Positions 10,138-20,450 of a stretch of 64,000 bases of DNA are shown piece by piece (positions within the stretch are counted from its first letter, which is position 1; each line of letters starts with the position of its first letter). Under the pieces are notes generated by a model. The model was not told where the DNA came from, did not search any database, and saw nothing but the letters and a program-made list of their open reading frames with translations. The translations under genes and the position numbers were made by a program. This DNA is from Marthasterias glacialis (lineage: Eukaryota; Echinodermata; Asteroidea; Forcipulatida; Asteriidae): contig OU452233.1 in the NCBI GenBank assembly GCA_911728455.2, forward strand, positions 19,122,426 to 19,186,425, given 5' to 3'.

Positions 10138-11614
10138 GTCCGTACTCCTTCACTTTGACACTAGATTCATCTCATGAATTGTAGTTTACTTTTATTCAAG
10201 TGTTGTTCCTTAATTTGTAAATGATTGTCCTTAGAGTTCTTTTAAATACTGACGTATTTCACAGGGACTGTTTTTTAACTGAATCTTCCCTCTTTCCGAG
10301 GACAGTCATGGGGACAAAAATGGAAAGGAATGATGTGGAAAAGGTGTCTCATTTAATTTAAATTTGTTAAAAAACACTTTTAAAAGGTGTCTAGATGTTG
10401 AATGGTTGCATTTAATAATGACAATCCTTCAACAACCTTAAATTACATCATATTGGCCTTCAACAAGATGCTGTAAATGTCATTCTCTTTTGTGCACAGA
10501 ATGTTTATGTTGCTCCTTTTTTGTATTCCTTTTTGGGTTGTTCTCTTTTACTATCTCTTTGGAACAAATAGTTTGAATGTGAACATTACTCAAGTATCTG
10601 TAACTTCATTACAGTCTACTTACGTTGAAACAGGTTATTGCTTCAATACTTAATCATCAACTACCCAGTACCCCTCTTAACAGTTTCACTGGATTCGATG
10701 GATTTGGTACTGTACCCACAAACCATCCCCTCTTAGCATGAGGCTAGACATACCAATCTTAACTGATTACAAACATTTGGGTGCAGAGTTACCCTAGATA
10801 GAGTGCAGTAGTTTGATGGATTTGGTACTGTACCCACAAACCATCCACTCTTAGCATGAGGCTAGACATACCAATCTTAACTGATTACAAACATTTGGGT
10901 GCAGAGTTACCTTAGATAGAGTGCAGTGTTTTGATGGATTTGGTACTGTACCCACAAACCATCCCCTCTTAGCATGAGGCTAGACATACCAATCTTAATT
11001 GATTCCAAACATTTGGGTGCAGAGTTACCCTAGATAGAGTGCAGTAGTTTGATGGATTTGGTACTGTACCCACAAACCATCCACTCTTAGCATGAGGCTA
11101 GACATACCAATCTTAACTGATTACAAACATTTGGGTGCAGAGTTACCTTAGATAGAGTGCAGTATTTTGATGGATTTGGTACTGTACCCACAAACCATCC
11201 ACTCTTAGCATGAGGCTAGACATACCAATCTTAATTGATTCCAAACATTTGGGTGCAGAGTTGACTATAGTTGGATATTTTGGATGGCATTGAGACGTAG
11301 CTAGCTATTTACGTTACTATACCAATATGATGCATCATGGGTTTGTAAACAAAACAAGCATTTTGATTTACCAAACAATTTACATTCAGTGAAAAGAAAA
11401 GTTACTTGAACAGTGGTCTGTTTGATTCAGTGGTTTAATCTTAAGGAGTTCAATCAATCTGACAACTTAAGTTGAGCATTTTATTTCGCAATGAGAATCT
11501 TTCAAGTTTAATAAACTATAAAGTATGCTAGATTTTGTGCATTTACATATGACTTGCGACTCGAATGATAGTTTGGAAATAATAGGTGCAGAAACTTACC
11601 AACAAGAAGGTAAT
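10138..11614. other. Spacer between R5 and R6, unique flank plus 118-bp array
   Basis: Unlike the other spacers. It contains AT-rich unique DNA at 10138-10690, the 118-bp tandem array, and a unique stretch at 11265-11590. No gene was found. The splice donor of the truncated R6 lies at 11599/11600. Confidence 0.7.
10697..11264. repeat. 118-bp tandem repeat, 4.8 units
   Basis: Units begin with GATGGATTTGGTACTGTACC at 10697, 10815, 10933, 11051 and 11169, an exact 118-bp period with no indels. A few diagnostic sites vary (CCCC/CCAC and AACTGATTAC/AATTGATTCC) in a combination that suggests dimer-wise amplification. It contains the near-palindrome GGTACTGTACC. Confidence 0.95.
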
Positions 11615-11985
11615 TTATGAGCCAGGATTTGTACTTAATGTTGCAAGGGAGTTCTCAGGAATCCGGTTTTGTCTGCCAAACAGTGTCTTGAGTGCCTTTC
11701 TGAACTGCTTGTACTTAATGGCGTAAATGAATGGGTTGAGACAGCTATTTGCAGCAACCATTGCAATCATGATAATGCTGAATGGGGATGTCAAATTAAT
11801 GTCAACACCAAGATTGAAGAGAAAATACTTGACATGGTTTGGTGTCCAGCAAACAGTGAAAGCAATGATCACAATCAATAGGGTCTTGAAGGTGTTACGT
11901 CTAGCTCTCATCAAGGACTCTCTCTGGTCATTGACAGCTCCACCTCCACTACCAGATGGCTGAGCTGCTGGTGCAGGACCAATTT
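11615..11985 (-). pseudogene. R6: 5'-truncated GPCR copy
   Basis: Only the third intracellular loop to the C-terminus remains, from IGPAPAAQPSGSGGGAVND through TM6, loop 3, TM7 and the tail ENSLATLSTNPGS to the stop. TM1-TM5 and the promoter are missing. The surviving frame is open with no disablement. Loop 3 is unlike any other copy (VDINLTSPFSII), and the tail NRIPEN is shared with R10, so it represents a distinct lineage. Homology stops at 11985, at the edge of a small direct-repeat-flanked segment. A donor is retained downstream of the stop. Loss of the start and promoter makes it non-functional as a receptor. Confidence 0.88.
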
Positions 11986-12135
11986 TTAAAAGTGGTTAGA
12001 GGTAGGAACATGATTCTTTCACCAAATACCAAGGTTAGGGAAGGTCCTTCTGTGTTGCACATTTCGTAACCTCTGTGACCTCTACCTCCGGCAAAGCCGG
12101 AAGTAGCCCTTCATTTAAAGTGGTTAGAGGTAGGA
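11986..12135. repeat. Direct-repeat-flanked segment at the R6 breakpoint
   Basis: AGTGGTTAGAGGTAGGA occurs at about 11991-12007 and again at 12119-12135, bounding about 110 bp that contains the short palindrome CCGGCAAAGCCGG. It sits where the R6 body ends and ordinary receptor 5' flank resumes. It may be a small insertion or the scar of the deletion that removed the R6 N-terminal half. Confidence 0.6.
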
Positions 12136-13198
12136 TGTCACGATTTTTTGTTCATATTTAGATATTTAAGTTGATTTAACTTTTTTATACATCAAATAAC
12201 AACTTTAAATACCATATTTCCGAGCACCTTGTTTTTGTGATGTCCCAAAAACTTATGTCTATTTTTTCTTTTCCTTTTCCTTTTTTTTCCTCGTTCATTT
12301 CTAGTGCTTCTTTTAACTCTTCTACCATTCTAAAGAATCAGGTCATGCTCTGGTTTTGTTGAGATAAAACGTTTATTGCCTTTTCTGTAACCTAAAAATT
12401 TTGTTTATAATAGAATGTGCTCGTCTGAGAGCCCGTCTGTCATTTGATTCCGGATACATTTAGAGTAGCCAAACCCAAGTGACAAGATGCCGTGTTTTTT
12501 CTTGAATTGAATTATTTGGGGCAGATCATTACTGTCACATGGAGAAAAATATATGAATATGTAGGACTTACCGATATTAAGATTTTATATGACCTCTGTA
12601 CATGTTAAGAATAATCAATTTACACCAGTGCAGTCCTTAGTCCATTAGAATCAAACAAAACATACAGTTGGATTTTGAAGGGTTGGGAATGGTTAGGGTG
12701 AATGCAATAATAAAAGTCTGTTCTGATCCATCAATACAACAAAGTATCAAACTGGGATTTTATTTTAGGAGAACGATTTCCTAATCCCTAGGAGTCTTCC
12801 TGGTAAATGTCTTAAACCACCAAATGGAACAGCTTGTTATCAAAATCAATTGTCAGTTGTGGAAGGTCGGGATTCTTTATCAACCTCCTATAAAAAAAAA
12901 GAGTCATCTGTTGTCTGCATTTATAAAATGGTTTTTTTCCTTTGTTTGACTTCAAGCTTTATAATAACAACAGATGGTTAAGAAGTATTTTTGAAGATAT
13001 TTACATGCTCTAATTTACTAGACTTGAATTTCTTTTATTAATGTCATTCACAGTTTTGTCACTCTTATGTTCATGTTTTTGTTAGATCAACCAACACCCC
13101 ATACAATCTGTAAAGTTTCCTTGGTCTACCAAAAACAATCATATGATTTGATCCATCTGACAAAAATGTGTAAGCTTACCCAAGATGTGGAGAGTTCC
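12136..13198. other. Spacer between R6 remnant and R7
   Basis: Matches the R2-R3 and R3-R4 spacers from about 12290 onward, including the R7 3' flank with its splice donor. No gene was found. Confidence 0.75.
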
Positions 13199-14161
13199 TT
13201 ATCCAGGATTGGTACTCAGTGTTGCTAAGGAGTTTTCATTGATCTGATCTTGACTGCCAAACAATGTTTTGAGTGCCTTTCTGAACTGCTTGTACTTAAT
13301 GGCATAAATGAATGGGTTCAGACAGCTATTAGAAGCAACCATTGCAATGAAGATTGCACCAACAAGGGGTACACCTTGTACATCCACACCAAAGTTGGAA
13401 AGAAAAAACCTGACTTGGTTTGGTGTCCAGCAAACAGTGAAGGTAACAAAGACAATCAGGAGGGTCTTGAAGGTGTTGCGTCTAGCTCTCATCAAGGACT
13501 CTCTCTGGTCATTGACAGCTCCACCTCCACTACCAGATGGCTGAGCTGCTGGTGCAGGACCAATTTTTGCAGCTCCCCTCTTCAAGACAACACTAATGTG
13601 GATGTAGACAACCAGCATCACAGTGAAAGGCAGAAAGTATGTGAGAATAGCCACTGCAATACCAAATATTTCTGAGTTTGCCAAATTCTTTTTCTTACAC
13701 TTACCATTCTCATTGTGTACACCAAACATGGGTCCCAATGCAAACAGAAATGCCAAGATCCAAACACACACTATAGTCAAAATGACATTCCTACGAGTTG
13801 CAAGTTGTTGATATTTGAAGGGAAACACAATAGCAAGGTATCTTTCCAGAGTGACGGCCACCAGGTTGAATGTAGAGCTGACATAAAATCCCCAAAGGAA
13901 GAATTGTGACACCCATAAGCTACAGAGGAGTGACCCTCCAGCCCCAGGAGGGAGTGGGTTTGGGATGGGTATCACACTGCTTAGAAGAAGCACAAGGGAT
14001 CCAAGGAAATCAATCAGGGCTTGGTTGAAGATGAAAGCGTTGGTGATAGTGTGCATGAAATGGACTTTGATGATCACAACACACACTAAACCATTACCAC
14101 AGATGCCTAGGCATCCCACGATGGTCTGGAAAATAAGGAGTGCTAGATTCTGTTCAGCCAT
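13199..14161 (-). CDS. R7: class A GPCR, tandem array, full length (320 aa)
   Basis: Complete single-exon receptor from the ATG at 14159-14161 to TAA, with tail LATLSTNPG. Loop 3 (FGVDVQGVPLVG) is that of R3/R4, but loop 2 (ENGKCKKKNLANS, with GPMFGVHNENG) is intermediate between R3/R4 and R5, so it is another mosaic. TM6 begins FVTFTVCWTPNQ as in R3. ERY and NPFIY are intact. Type B flank with ATAAAA 37 bp upstream. The distance to R8 (1961 bp stop to stop) matches the basic duplication unit. Confidence 0.93.
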   Translation of the reverse strand: MAEQNLALLIFQTIVGCLGICGNGLVCVVIIKVHFMHTITNAFIFNQALIDFLGSLVLLLSSVIPIPNPLPPGAGGSLLCSLWVSQFFLWGFYVSSTFNLVAVTLERYLAIVFPFKYQQLATRRNVILTIVCVWILAFLFALGPMFGVHNENGKCKKKNLANSEIFGIAVAILTYFLPFTVMLVVYIHISVVLKRGAAKIGPAPAAQPSGSGGGAVNDQRESLMRARRNTFKTLLIVFVTFTVCWTPNQVRFFLSNFGVDVQGVPLVGAIFIAMVASNSCLNPFIYAIKYKQFRKALKTLFGSQDQINENSLATLSTNPG

Positions 14162-14197
14162 GATGTACAACTGAATACATAATATCAAAGGATCTGG

Positions 14198-14203
14198 TTT
14201 TTA
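14198..14203 (-). promoter_or_regulatory. TATA-like box of R7 (type B flank)
   Basis: ATAAAA on the minus strand, 37 bp upstream of the R7 ATG, in the same position as in R2 and R3. Confidence 0.45.
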
Positions 14204-15159
14204 TGTCTGATTGCTGTTGAAAATCATTTACACTTTTTTTTTTTTGCTCTATCATTTCTAGTGCTCTTTTTTACTCTTCTTCCGTTTTGAAGAATCAGGT
14301 AATGCTCTAGTTTTATTGTGAGAAGACTTTTAACGCCTTTTCTGTAACCTCAAAATTATGTTTATATTAAAGGATCTCATCCGACAGCCCTTCAGTCATT
14401 TGATCCACAATACATTTAGAGTAGCCAAAGTCAAGTGGCTAGATGCCGGGTTTTTTCTTGAGCTGTATTATTTGGGGCAGACCGTTACTGTCACAATGAG
14501 AACAAAAATGAATATATAGGACTTACCGATATTAAGATTTTATATGACCTCTGTACATGTTAAGCATAGTCAGTTTATACCAGTGCAGTCCTTAGTCCAT
14601 TAGAATCAAACAAAACATACAGTTGGATTTTGAAGGATTGGGAATGGTTAGGGTGAATGCAATAATAAAAGTCTGTTCTGATCCATCAATACAACAAAGT
14701 ATCAAACTGGGATTTTATTTTAGGAGAATGATTTCCTAATCCCTAGGAGCCTTCCTGGTAAATGTCTTTAACCACCAAATGGAACAGCATTAATGTTATC
14801 AAAATCAATTGTCAGTTGTGGAAGGTTGGGAGTCTTTGTCAAACTTCTATAAAAAAAAGAGTCATCTGTCGACTGTGCTTATAAAATTTGTTTTTTTCAT
14901 TTGTTTGACTTCAAGCTTTAAAATACAACAGATGGTGAAGAAGGGGTCTTTGAAAATATTTGCATGCTCAAATTTAGTAGTCTTCAATTTCTTTTATTAT
15001 CGTCATTCACTAATTTGTCACTCTTTTATGTTCACATTTTTGTTAAATCAACCTACACCCCTTACAATCTGTAAAGTTTCCTTGGTCAACCAAAAGAAAT
15101 CATGTGATTTGATCCATTTGACAAAATAGTTTGAACTTACCCAAGATGTGGAAAGTTCC
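14204..15159. other. Spacer between R7 and R8
   Basis: Copy of the common spacer; no gene. The right end contains the R8 3' flank with its splice donor at about 15140. Confidence 0.75.
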
Positions 15160-16122
15160 TTATCCATGATTGGTACTCAGTGTTGCTAAGGAGTTTTCAT
15201 TGATCTGATCTTGACTGCCAAACAATGTTTTGAGTGCCTTTCTGAACTGCTTGTACTTAATGGCATAAATGAATGGATTCAGACAGCTATTTGCAGCAAC
15301 CATTGCTACAAAGATTGCACCAACAAGGGGTGGGACATATATGTTGACACCAAGGTTGAAGAAAAAATATATGACTTGATTTGGTGTCCAGCAAACAGTG
15401 AAGGCAAGAAACACAAACAACAAGGTCTTGAAGGTGTTATGTCTAGCTCTCATCAAGGACTCTCTCTGGTCATTGACAGCTCCACCTCCACTACCAGATG
15501 GCTGAGCTGCTGGTGCAGGACCAATTCTTGCAGCTCCCCTCTTCAAGACAACACTAATGTGAATGTAGACAACCAGCATCACAGTGAAAGGCATAAAATA
15601 TGTGAGAATAGCCACTGCAGTACCAAAGATCTCTGAGTTTGCCAAATTCTTTCGCTTGCAATCACCATTCTCAATTTGTACACCAAATAGGGGTCGCAAT
15701 GCCAACAGAAATGCAAAGATCCAAACACACACTGTAGTCAAAATGACATTCCTACGAGTTGCATGTTTTTGATATTTGAAGGGGAATACAATAGCAAGGT
15801 ATCTTTCCAGAGTGACGGCCACCAGGCTGAATGTAGAGCTGACATAAAATCCCCAAAGGAAGAATTGTGACACCCATAAGCTACAGAGAAGTGACCCTCC
15901 AGCCCCAGGAGGGAGTGGGTTTGGGATGGGTATCACACTGCTTAGAAGAAGCACAAGGGATCCAAGGAAATCAATCAGGGCTTGGTTGAAGATGAAAGCG
16001 TTGGTGATAGTGTGCATGAAATGGACTTTGATGATCACAACACACACTAAACCATTACCACAGATGCCTAGGCATCCCACGATGGTCTTGAAAATAAGGA
16101 GTGCTAGATTCTGTTCTGCCAT
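15160..16122 (-). CDS. R8: class A GPCR, tandem array, full length (320 aa)
   Basis: Complete single-exon receptor from the ATG at 16120-16122, ending LATLSTNHG. It is the near-twin of R1 in body, flank and upstream 101-bp array, so a block of at least 3.4 kb containing R1 and R2 was duplicated to give R8 and R9. Loop 2 reads ENGDCKRKNLANS and loop 3 VNIYVPPLVGAI. In R1 and R10 the loop-3 end is LISAI, so the end here resembles R3/R4/R7. The TM6 entry has RARHNTF where others have RARRNTF. ERY, CWTPNQ and NPFIY are present. Confidence 0.93.
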   Translation of the reverse strand: MAEQNLALLIFKTIVGCLGICGNGLVCVVIIKVHFMHTITNAFIFNQALIDFLGSLVLLLSSVIPIPNPLPPGAGGSLLCSLWVSQFFLWGFYVSSTFSLVAVTLERYLAIVFPFKYQKHATRRNVILTTVCVWIFAFLLALRPLFGVQIENGDCKRKNLANSEIFGTAVAILTYFMPFTVMLVVYIHISVVLKRGAARIGPAPAAQPSGSGGGAVNDQRESLMRARHNTFKTLLFVFLAFTVCWTPNQVIYFFFNLGVNIYVPPLVGAIFVAMVAANSCLNPFIYAIKYKQFRKALKTLFGSQDQINENSLATLSTNHG

Positions 16123-16156
16123 GATGCGACACTAAATGCATCTCCACTTTTTTCTA

Positions 16157-16166
16157 GATTTTTATA
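16157..16166 (-). promoter_or_regulatory. TATA box of R8 (type A flank)
   Basis: TATAAAAATC on the minus strand, 35 bp upstream of the ATG, identical to R1. Confidence 0.6.
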
Positions 16167-17664
16167 CCCTTCTGAAGGCTGTTAAGATTTTACGAATGAC
16201 TGTCAAGCAAATAAAGTAAAAACTGTCCCTTTGTAGTTTGACTTTTCTTTCAGTTTTCTGTCGGCTTTTAAAAATATATCTTAAGATGTAATAGACCCAC
16301 TTTCCCTGCAACCAGCTGACCTTAAACCTCTAGAGAGGTAAAATGGACTGGTTCAATTGTTCAAGCGTTACAGATACCCATTAACGTTTGAAGGTGACCT
16401 TAAATTGCAGACTTACAAAAGGACTTAAGATACTGTTTTTGTTTGGATAGTTCTATATTAGGTATTCTTGCCCGGATGTGTAGAAAGTTTGAAGGTGACC
16501 TTAAATTGCAGACTTGCAAAAGGACTTAAAATACTGTTTTTGTTAGGATAGTTCTATATTAGGTATTCTTGCCCGGATGTGTAGATAGTTTGAAGGTGAC
16601 CTTAAATTGCAGACTTGCAAAAGGACTTAACATACTTTTTTTGTTAGGATAGTTCTATATTAGGTACTCTAGCCCTGATGTGTAGAGGACAAGAATACCC
16701 TTGCTGACTGTACAGTCAGTGAGTCAGCCATATTTTTGTTAAATGTAAGGGAAAAGAAATGAATTGAAATGTCACAGTGACAAACATTGTAAACTTTACC
16801 TAGATGGAAAGAAAAATGAGATTTGGGATTCCATTGTTCTGATATGGAGTTATGGGGTATTTCTGACCAATCAAGGCAAGTTTGTTGCGTACATTTTGGG
16901 GGAATTATAGGTCACACCAATGGAGAATAAGATGAGCAAGCCTTTTGCCATGTTAGCTTTGGTATCAAATAGTATCAAAAGTGAGAAACTTTTGACTGAC
17001 GATTTTGATCTCGAATGCATATGTTTGTGTAAAAATGGTTTGTTTTTGTTCGTTCTTTGTTTTTTGGGGGGGATGGGATGTGTCTGTGTATGTTTCTTAG
17101 ATCAGAAATACCTTCAGAGATTGTTAGTGGTAGGATTTCTTGTGGTTATTTGGCATAAGATCATTTGGTAGGAGTCTTTTAGGGTCACAGTCAGGAAGAG
17201 TTAATACATAGGAATTCAAAACATATCAGTTAGACATGGTTTATTTAACTGTTTTAGCAAAACAGGGATTTGATAAAAAAGATTTTGGATGGTTGTGCCA
17301 TGCTGAAGGTCTTTTTCAAACAGAAATAGAATGTTAAATCTTCAGATTTTATTTTTAATATTATTTTTGTTTTTAAGTAAAGTATGTCTGACCCGTATGA
17401 TTTTTAATTTTTTCCAGCCACATCTTTGACATAGCATTAAAGTTAGATTAAGTTTCAACTAACGTGTGTAGGGAATTCCTTTTGATCACACTACATGGAC
17501 AGACAAGATTCATTTGTCTAATTTTAAAAGTGTATTTTTATCATTTTCTTTGCTGCCATTTTGGAAGTCCGTTTATTCAAATCGATTTGATCCATTTGAG
17601 AAAATAGTTTGAACTTACCCAAGATGTGGAGAGTTCCTTATCCAGGATTGGTACTCAGTGTTGC
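16167..17664. other. Spacer between R8 and R9
   Basis: Near-identical to 953-2426. It contains the 101-bp array, the palindrome with TGAGTCA at 16704-16726, and the R9 3' flank with a splice donor. No gene was found. Confidence 0.8.
16386..16688. repeat. 101-bp tandem repeat, 3 units, upstream of R8
   Basis: Units start at about 16386, 16487 and 16588. This is the same family as 1172-1471. Confidence 0.9.
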
Positions 17665-18600
17665 TTAGGCATTTTCATTGATCTGATCTCGTCTGCCAAA
17701 CAATGTCTTGAGTGCCTTTCTGAACTGCTTGTACTTAATGGCATAAATGAATGGGTTCAGACAGCTATTCGCAGCAACCATTGCAATAGAGATTGCATTA
17801 AAAAGAGGTGCACTGTTAACATCCAAACCAAGGTTGGTAAGAAAAAACCTGACTTGGTTTGGTGTCCAGCAAACAGTGAAGGCAATGAAGACAATCAAGA
17901 GGGTCTTGAAGATGTTACGTCTAGCTCTCATCAAGGACTCTCTCTGGTCATTGACAGCTCCACCTCCACTACCAGATGGCTGAGCTGCTGGTGCAGGACC
18001 AATTTTGGCAGCTCCCTTCTTCAAGACAACACTAATGTGGATGTAGACAATCAGCATCACAGTGAAAGGCAGAAAGTACGTGAGAATTGCCGATGCAGTA
18101 CCATATATCTCTGAGTGTGCCAAATTCTTTTTCTTGCACTCACCATTCTCATTTTGAATACCAAACATTGGTCCCACTGTCAACAGAAATGCCAAGATCC
18201 AAACACACACTATAGTCAAAATGACATTCCTACGAGTTGCAAGTTGTTGATATTTGAAGGGGAATACAATAGCAAGGTATCTTTCCAGAGTGACGGCCAC
18301 CAGGCTGAATGTAGAGCTGACATAAAATCCCCAAAGGAGGAATTGTGACACCCATAATCTACAGAGGAGTGACCCTCCAGCCCCAGGAGGGACTACATTT
18401 GGGATAGGTATTACACTGCGTAGAAACAGCATAAGAGATCCAAGGAAATCAATCAGGGCTTGGTTGAAGATGAAAGTGTTGGTGATAGTGTGCATGAAAT
18501 GGACTTTGATGATCACAACACACACTAAACCATTACCACAGATGCCTAGGCATCCCACGATAATCTTGAAAATTACGCTTGCTAGGTTTTGTTCAGCCAT
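17665..18600 (-). CDS. R9: class A GPCR, tandem array (311 aa, shortened C-tail)
   Basis: Single-exon receptor from the ATG at 18598-18600. The body is closest to R2 (loop 3 LGLDVNSAPLFN). The first helix begins MAEQNLASVIFKIIVG as in its neighbour R10, against NLALLIFKTIVG in R2, and the promoter is type A as in R1/R8. This suggests a conversion tract or crossover near the start codon. The C-tail is lost through TTA to TAA at the same Leu codon that is TGA in R3/R4, an independent event. Conserved Ser next to the TM3 Cys is Arg (LLCRLWVS). ERY, CWTPNQ and NPFIY are intact. Confidence 0.92.
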   Translation of the reverse strand: MAEQNLASVIFKIIVGCLGICGNGLVCVVIIKVHFMHTITNTFIFNQALIDFLGSLMLFLRSVIPIPNVVPPGAGGSLLCRLWVSQFLLWGFYVSSTFSLVAVTLERYLAIVFPFKYQQLATRRNVILTIVCVWILAFLLTVGPMFGIQNENGECKKKNLAHSEIYGTASAILTYFLPFTVMLIVYIHISVVLKKGAAKIGPAPAAQPSGSGGGAVNDQRESLMRARRNIFKTLLIVFIAFTVCWTPNQVRFFLTNLGLDVNSAPLFNAISIAMVAANSCLNPFIYAIKYKQFRKALKTLFGRRDQINENA

Positions 18601-18634
18601 GATGTGACACTAAATGCATCTCCACATATTTCTA

Positions 18635-18643
18635 GATTTTATA
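18635..18643 (-). promoter_or_regulatory. TATA box of R9 (type A flank)
   Basis: TATAAAATC on the minus strand, 35 bp upstream of the ATG. Confidence 0.6.
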
Positions 18644-18862
18644 CCCTTCTGAAGGCTTTTAAGATTTTACGAATGGCTGTCAATCAAATAGAGTAACAAC
18701 CGTCCCTTTGTAGTTTGACATTTTTTTCAGTTTTCCGTCTGCTTTAAGAAATGTTCCTTAAGATGTAATTGACCCACTTTCCCTGCGACCAGCTTACCCT
18801 AAACCTCTAAAGAGGTAAAATGGACTGGTTCAATTGTTCAAGCGTTACAGATACCCATTAAT

Positions 18863-19263
18863 GTTTGAAGGTGACCTTAAATTGCAGACTTACAAAAGGA
18901 CTCAACATACTTTTTTTGTTAGGATAGTTCTATATTAGGTATTCTTGCCCGGATGTGTAGAAAGTTTGATGGTGACCTTAAATTGCAGACTTACAAAAGG
19001 ACTTAACATACTTTTTTTGTTTGGATAGTTCTATATTAGGTATTCTTGCCCGGATGTGTAGAAAGTTTGATGGTGACCTTAAATTGCAGACTTACAAAAG
19101 GACTCAACATACTTTTTTTGTTAGGATAGTTCTATATTAGGTATTCTTGCCCGGATGTGTAGAAAGTTTGAAGGTGACCTTAAATTGGAGACTTACAAAA
19201 GGACTTAACATACTTTTTTTGTTAAGATAGTTCTATATTAGGTACTCTGGCCCTGATGTGTAG
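18863..19263. repeat. 101-bp tandem repeat, 4 units, upstream of R9
   Basis: Units start at about 18863, 18964, 19065 and 19166. There is one more unit than in the two sister arrays. Confidence 0.9.
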
Positions 19264-19505
19264 AGGACAAGACTACCCTTGCTGACTGTACAGTCAGTGA
19301 GTCAGCCATATTTTTGTCAAATTTAAGGGACAAGAAATGAATTGAAATGATACAGTGACATACATTGTAAACTTTACCTAGATGGAAAGAAAAAACAAGA
19401 TTTGGGATTCCATTGTTCTAATATGGAGTAATGGAGTTTTTCTGACCAATCATGCAAGTTTGTTGCAGTACAATTTGGGGGGACTAAAGGAACATCATGG
19501 GAGAA

Positions 19506-19678
19506 TAGACCTTATGCATTGACGTCATTACGCCGCCATCTTAGAGGTAAATTGATGATGTAACAATGGAAACGCAGAGATGTGTACGCGCGGCGCACAG
19601 GATTGGCCAATGAACACCCTCATTTTGACCTCTAGACGAGGGCGCCCTACTCAAATGACGTCATGTACATAAGGTCTA
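19506..19678. mobile_element. 173-bp MITE with GACGTCAT-bearing inverted ends
   Basis: Ends TAGACCTTATG... and ...CATAAGGTCTA are inverted repeats, each followed inward by GACGTCAT. The sister spacers at about 1708 and 16921 have the uninterrupted sequence GAGAATAAGATGAG, so they are empty sites that define the insertion. A second copy of the same length lies at 59721-59893. Non-autonomous: there is no ORF. Confidence 0.85.
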
Positions 19679-20389
19679 TAAGATGAGCAAGCCTTTTGCC
19701 ATGTTAGCTTTGGTATCAAATAGAATCAAAAGTGAGAAACTTTTGTCTGACGATTTTGATCTCGAATGCATATGTTTGTGTAAAAATAGATTGTTTTTGT
19801 TTGTTCTTTGTTTTTTGGGGGGATGGGATGTGTCTTGTTATGTTTCTTAGATCAGAAATACCTTCAGAGATTGTTAGTGGTAGGATTTCTTGTGGTTATT
19901 TGGCACAGGATCATTTGGTAGGAGTCTTTTAGGGTCACAGTCAGGAAGAGTTAATACATAGGAATTAAAAACATGGTTTATTTAACTGTTTTAGTAACAT
20001 TGGTTTGATAAAAAAGATGTTGGATGGTTGTGCCATGCTGAAGGTCTTTTCTCAAACAGAAAAAGAATGTTAAATCTTCAGATTTTATTTTTAATATTAT
20101 TATTTTTGTTTTTTAATAAAGTATGTCTGACCCTTATGAGTATTAAGATTTCCAGCCACAGCTTTGACATAGCATTAAAGTTAGATTAAGTCTCAACCAT
20201 CGTGTGTAGGGAATTCCTTTTGATCACAACACATCGACAGACAAGATTAATTTGTCTAATTTTAAAAGTGTATTTTTATCATTTTCTTTGTTGCCATTTT
20301 TGAAGTCCGTTTATTCAAATCTCAAGCCTCTTTATTTGAATGTCTATAGAAATGCCAGTAATAATGGTAGATACCAGACAAATGAACTA

Positions 20390-20450
20390 GACTCTGTTCA
20401 GCCATGATGTACTACTGATTACATAATATCAAATCTTCTTGATTTTATTT
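20390..20450 (-). pseudogene. R11 relic: receptor promoter flank and first codons only
   Basis: On the minus strand the type B flank (with ATAAAA) leads to ATG GCT GAA CAG (20403-20405 is the ATG), giving MAEQ, after which homology to the receptors ends. This is the 5' stub of a deleted array member. Confidence 0.75.
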
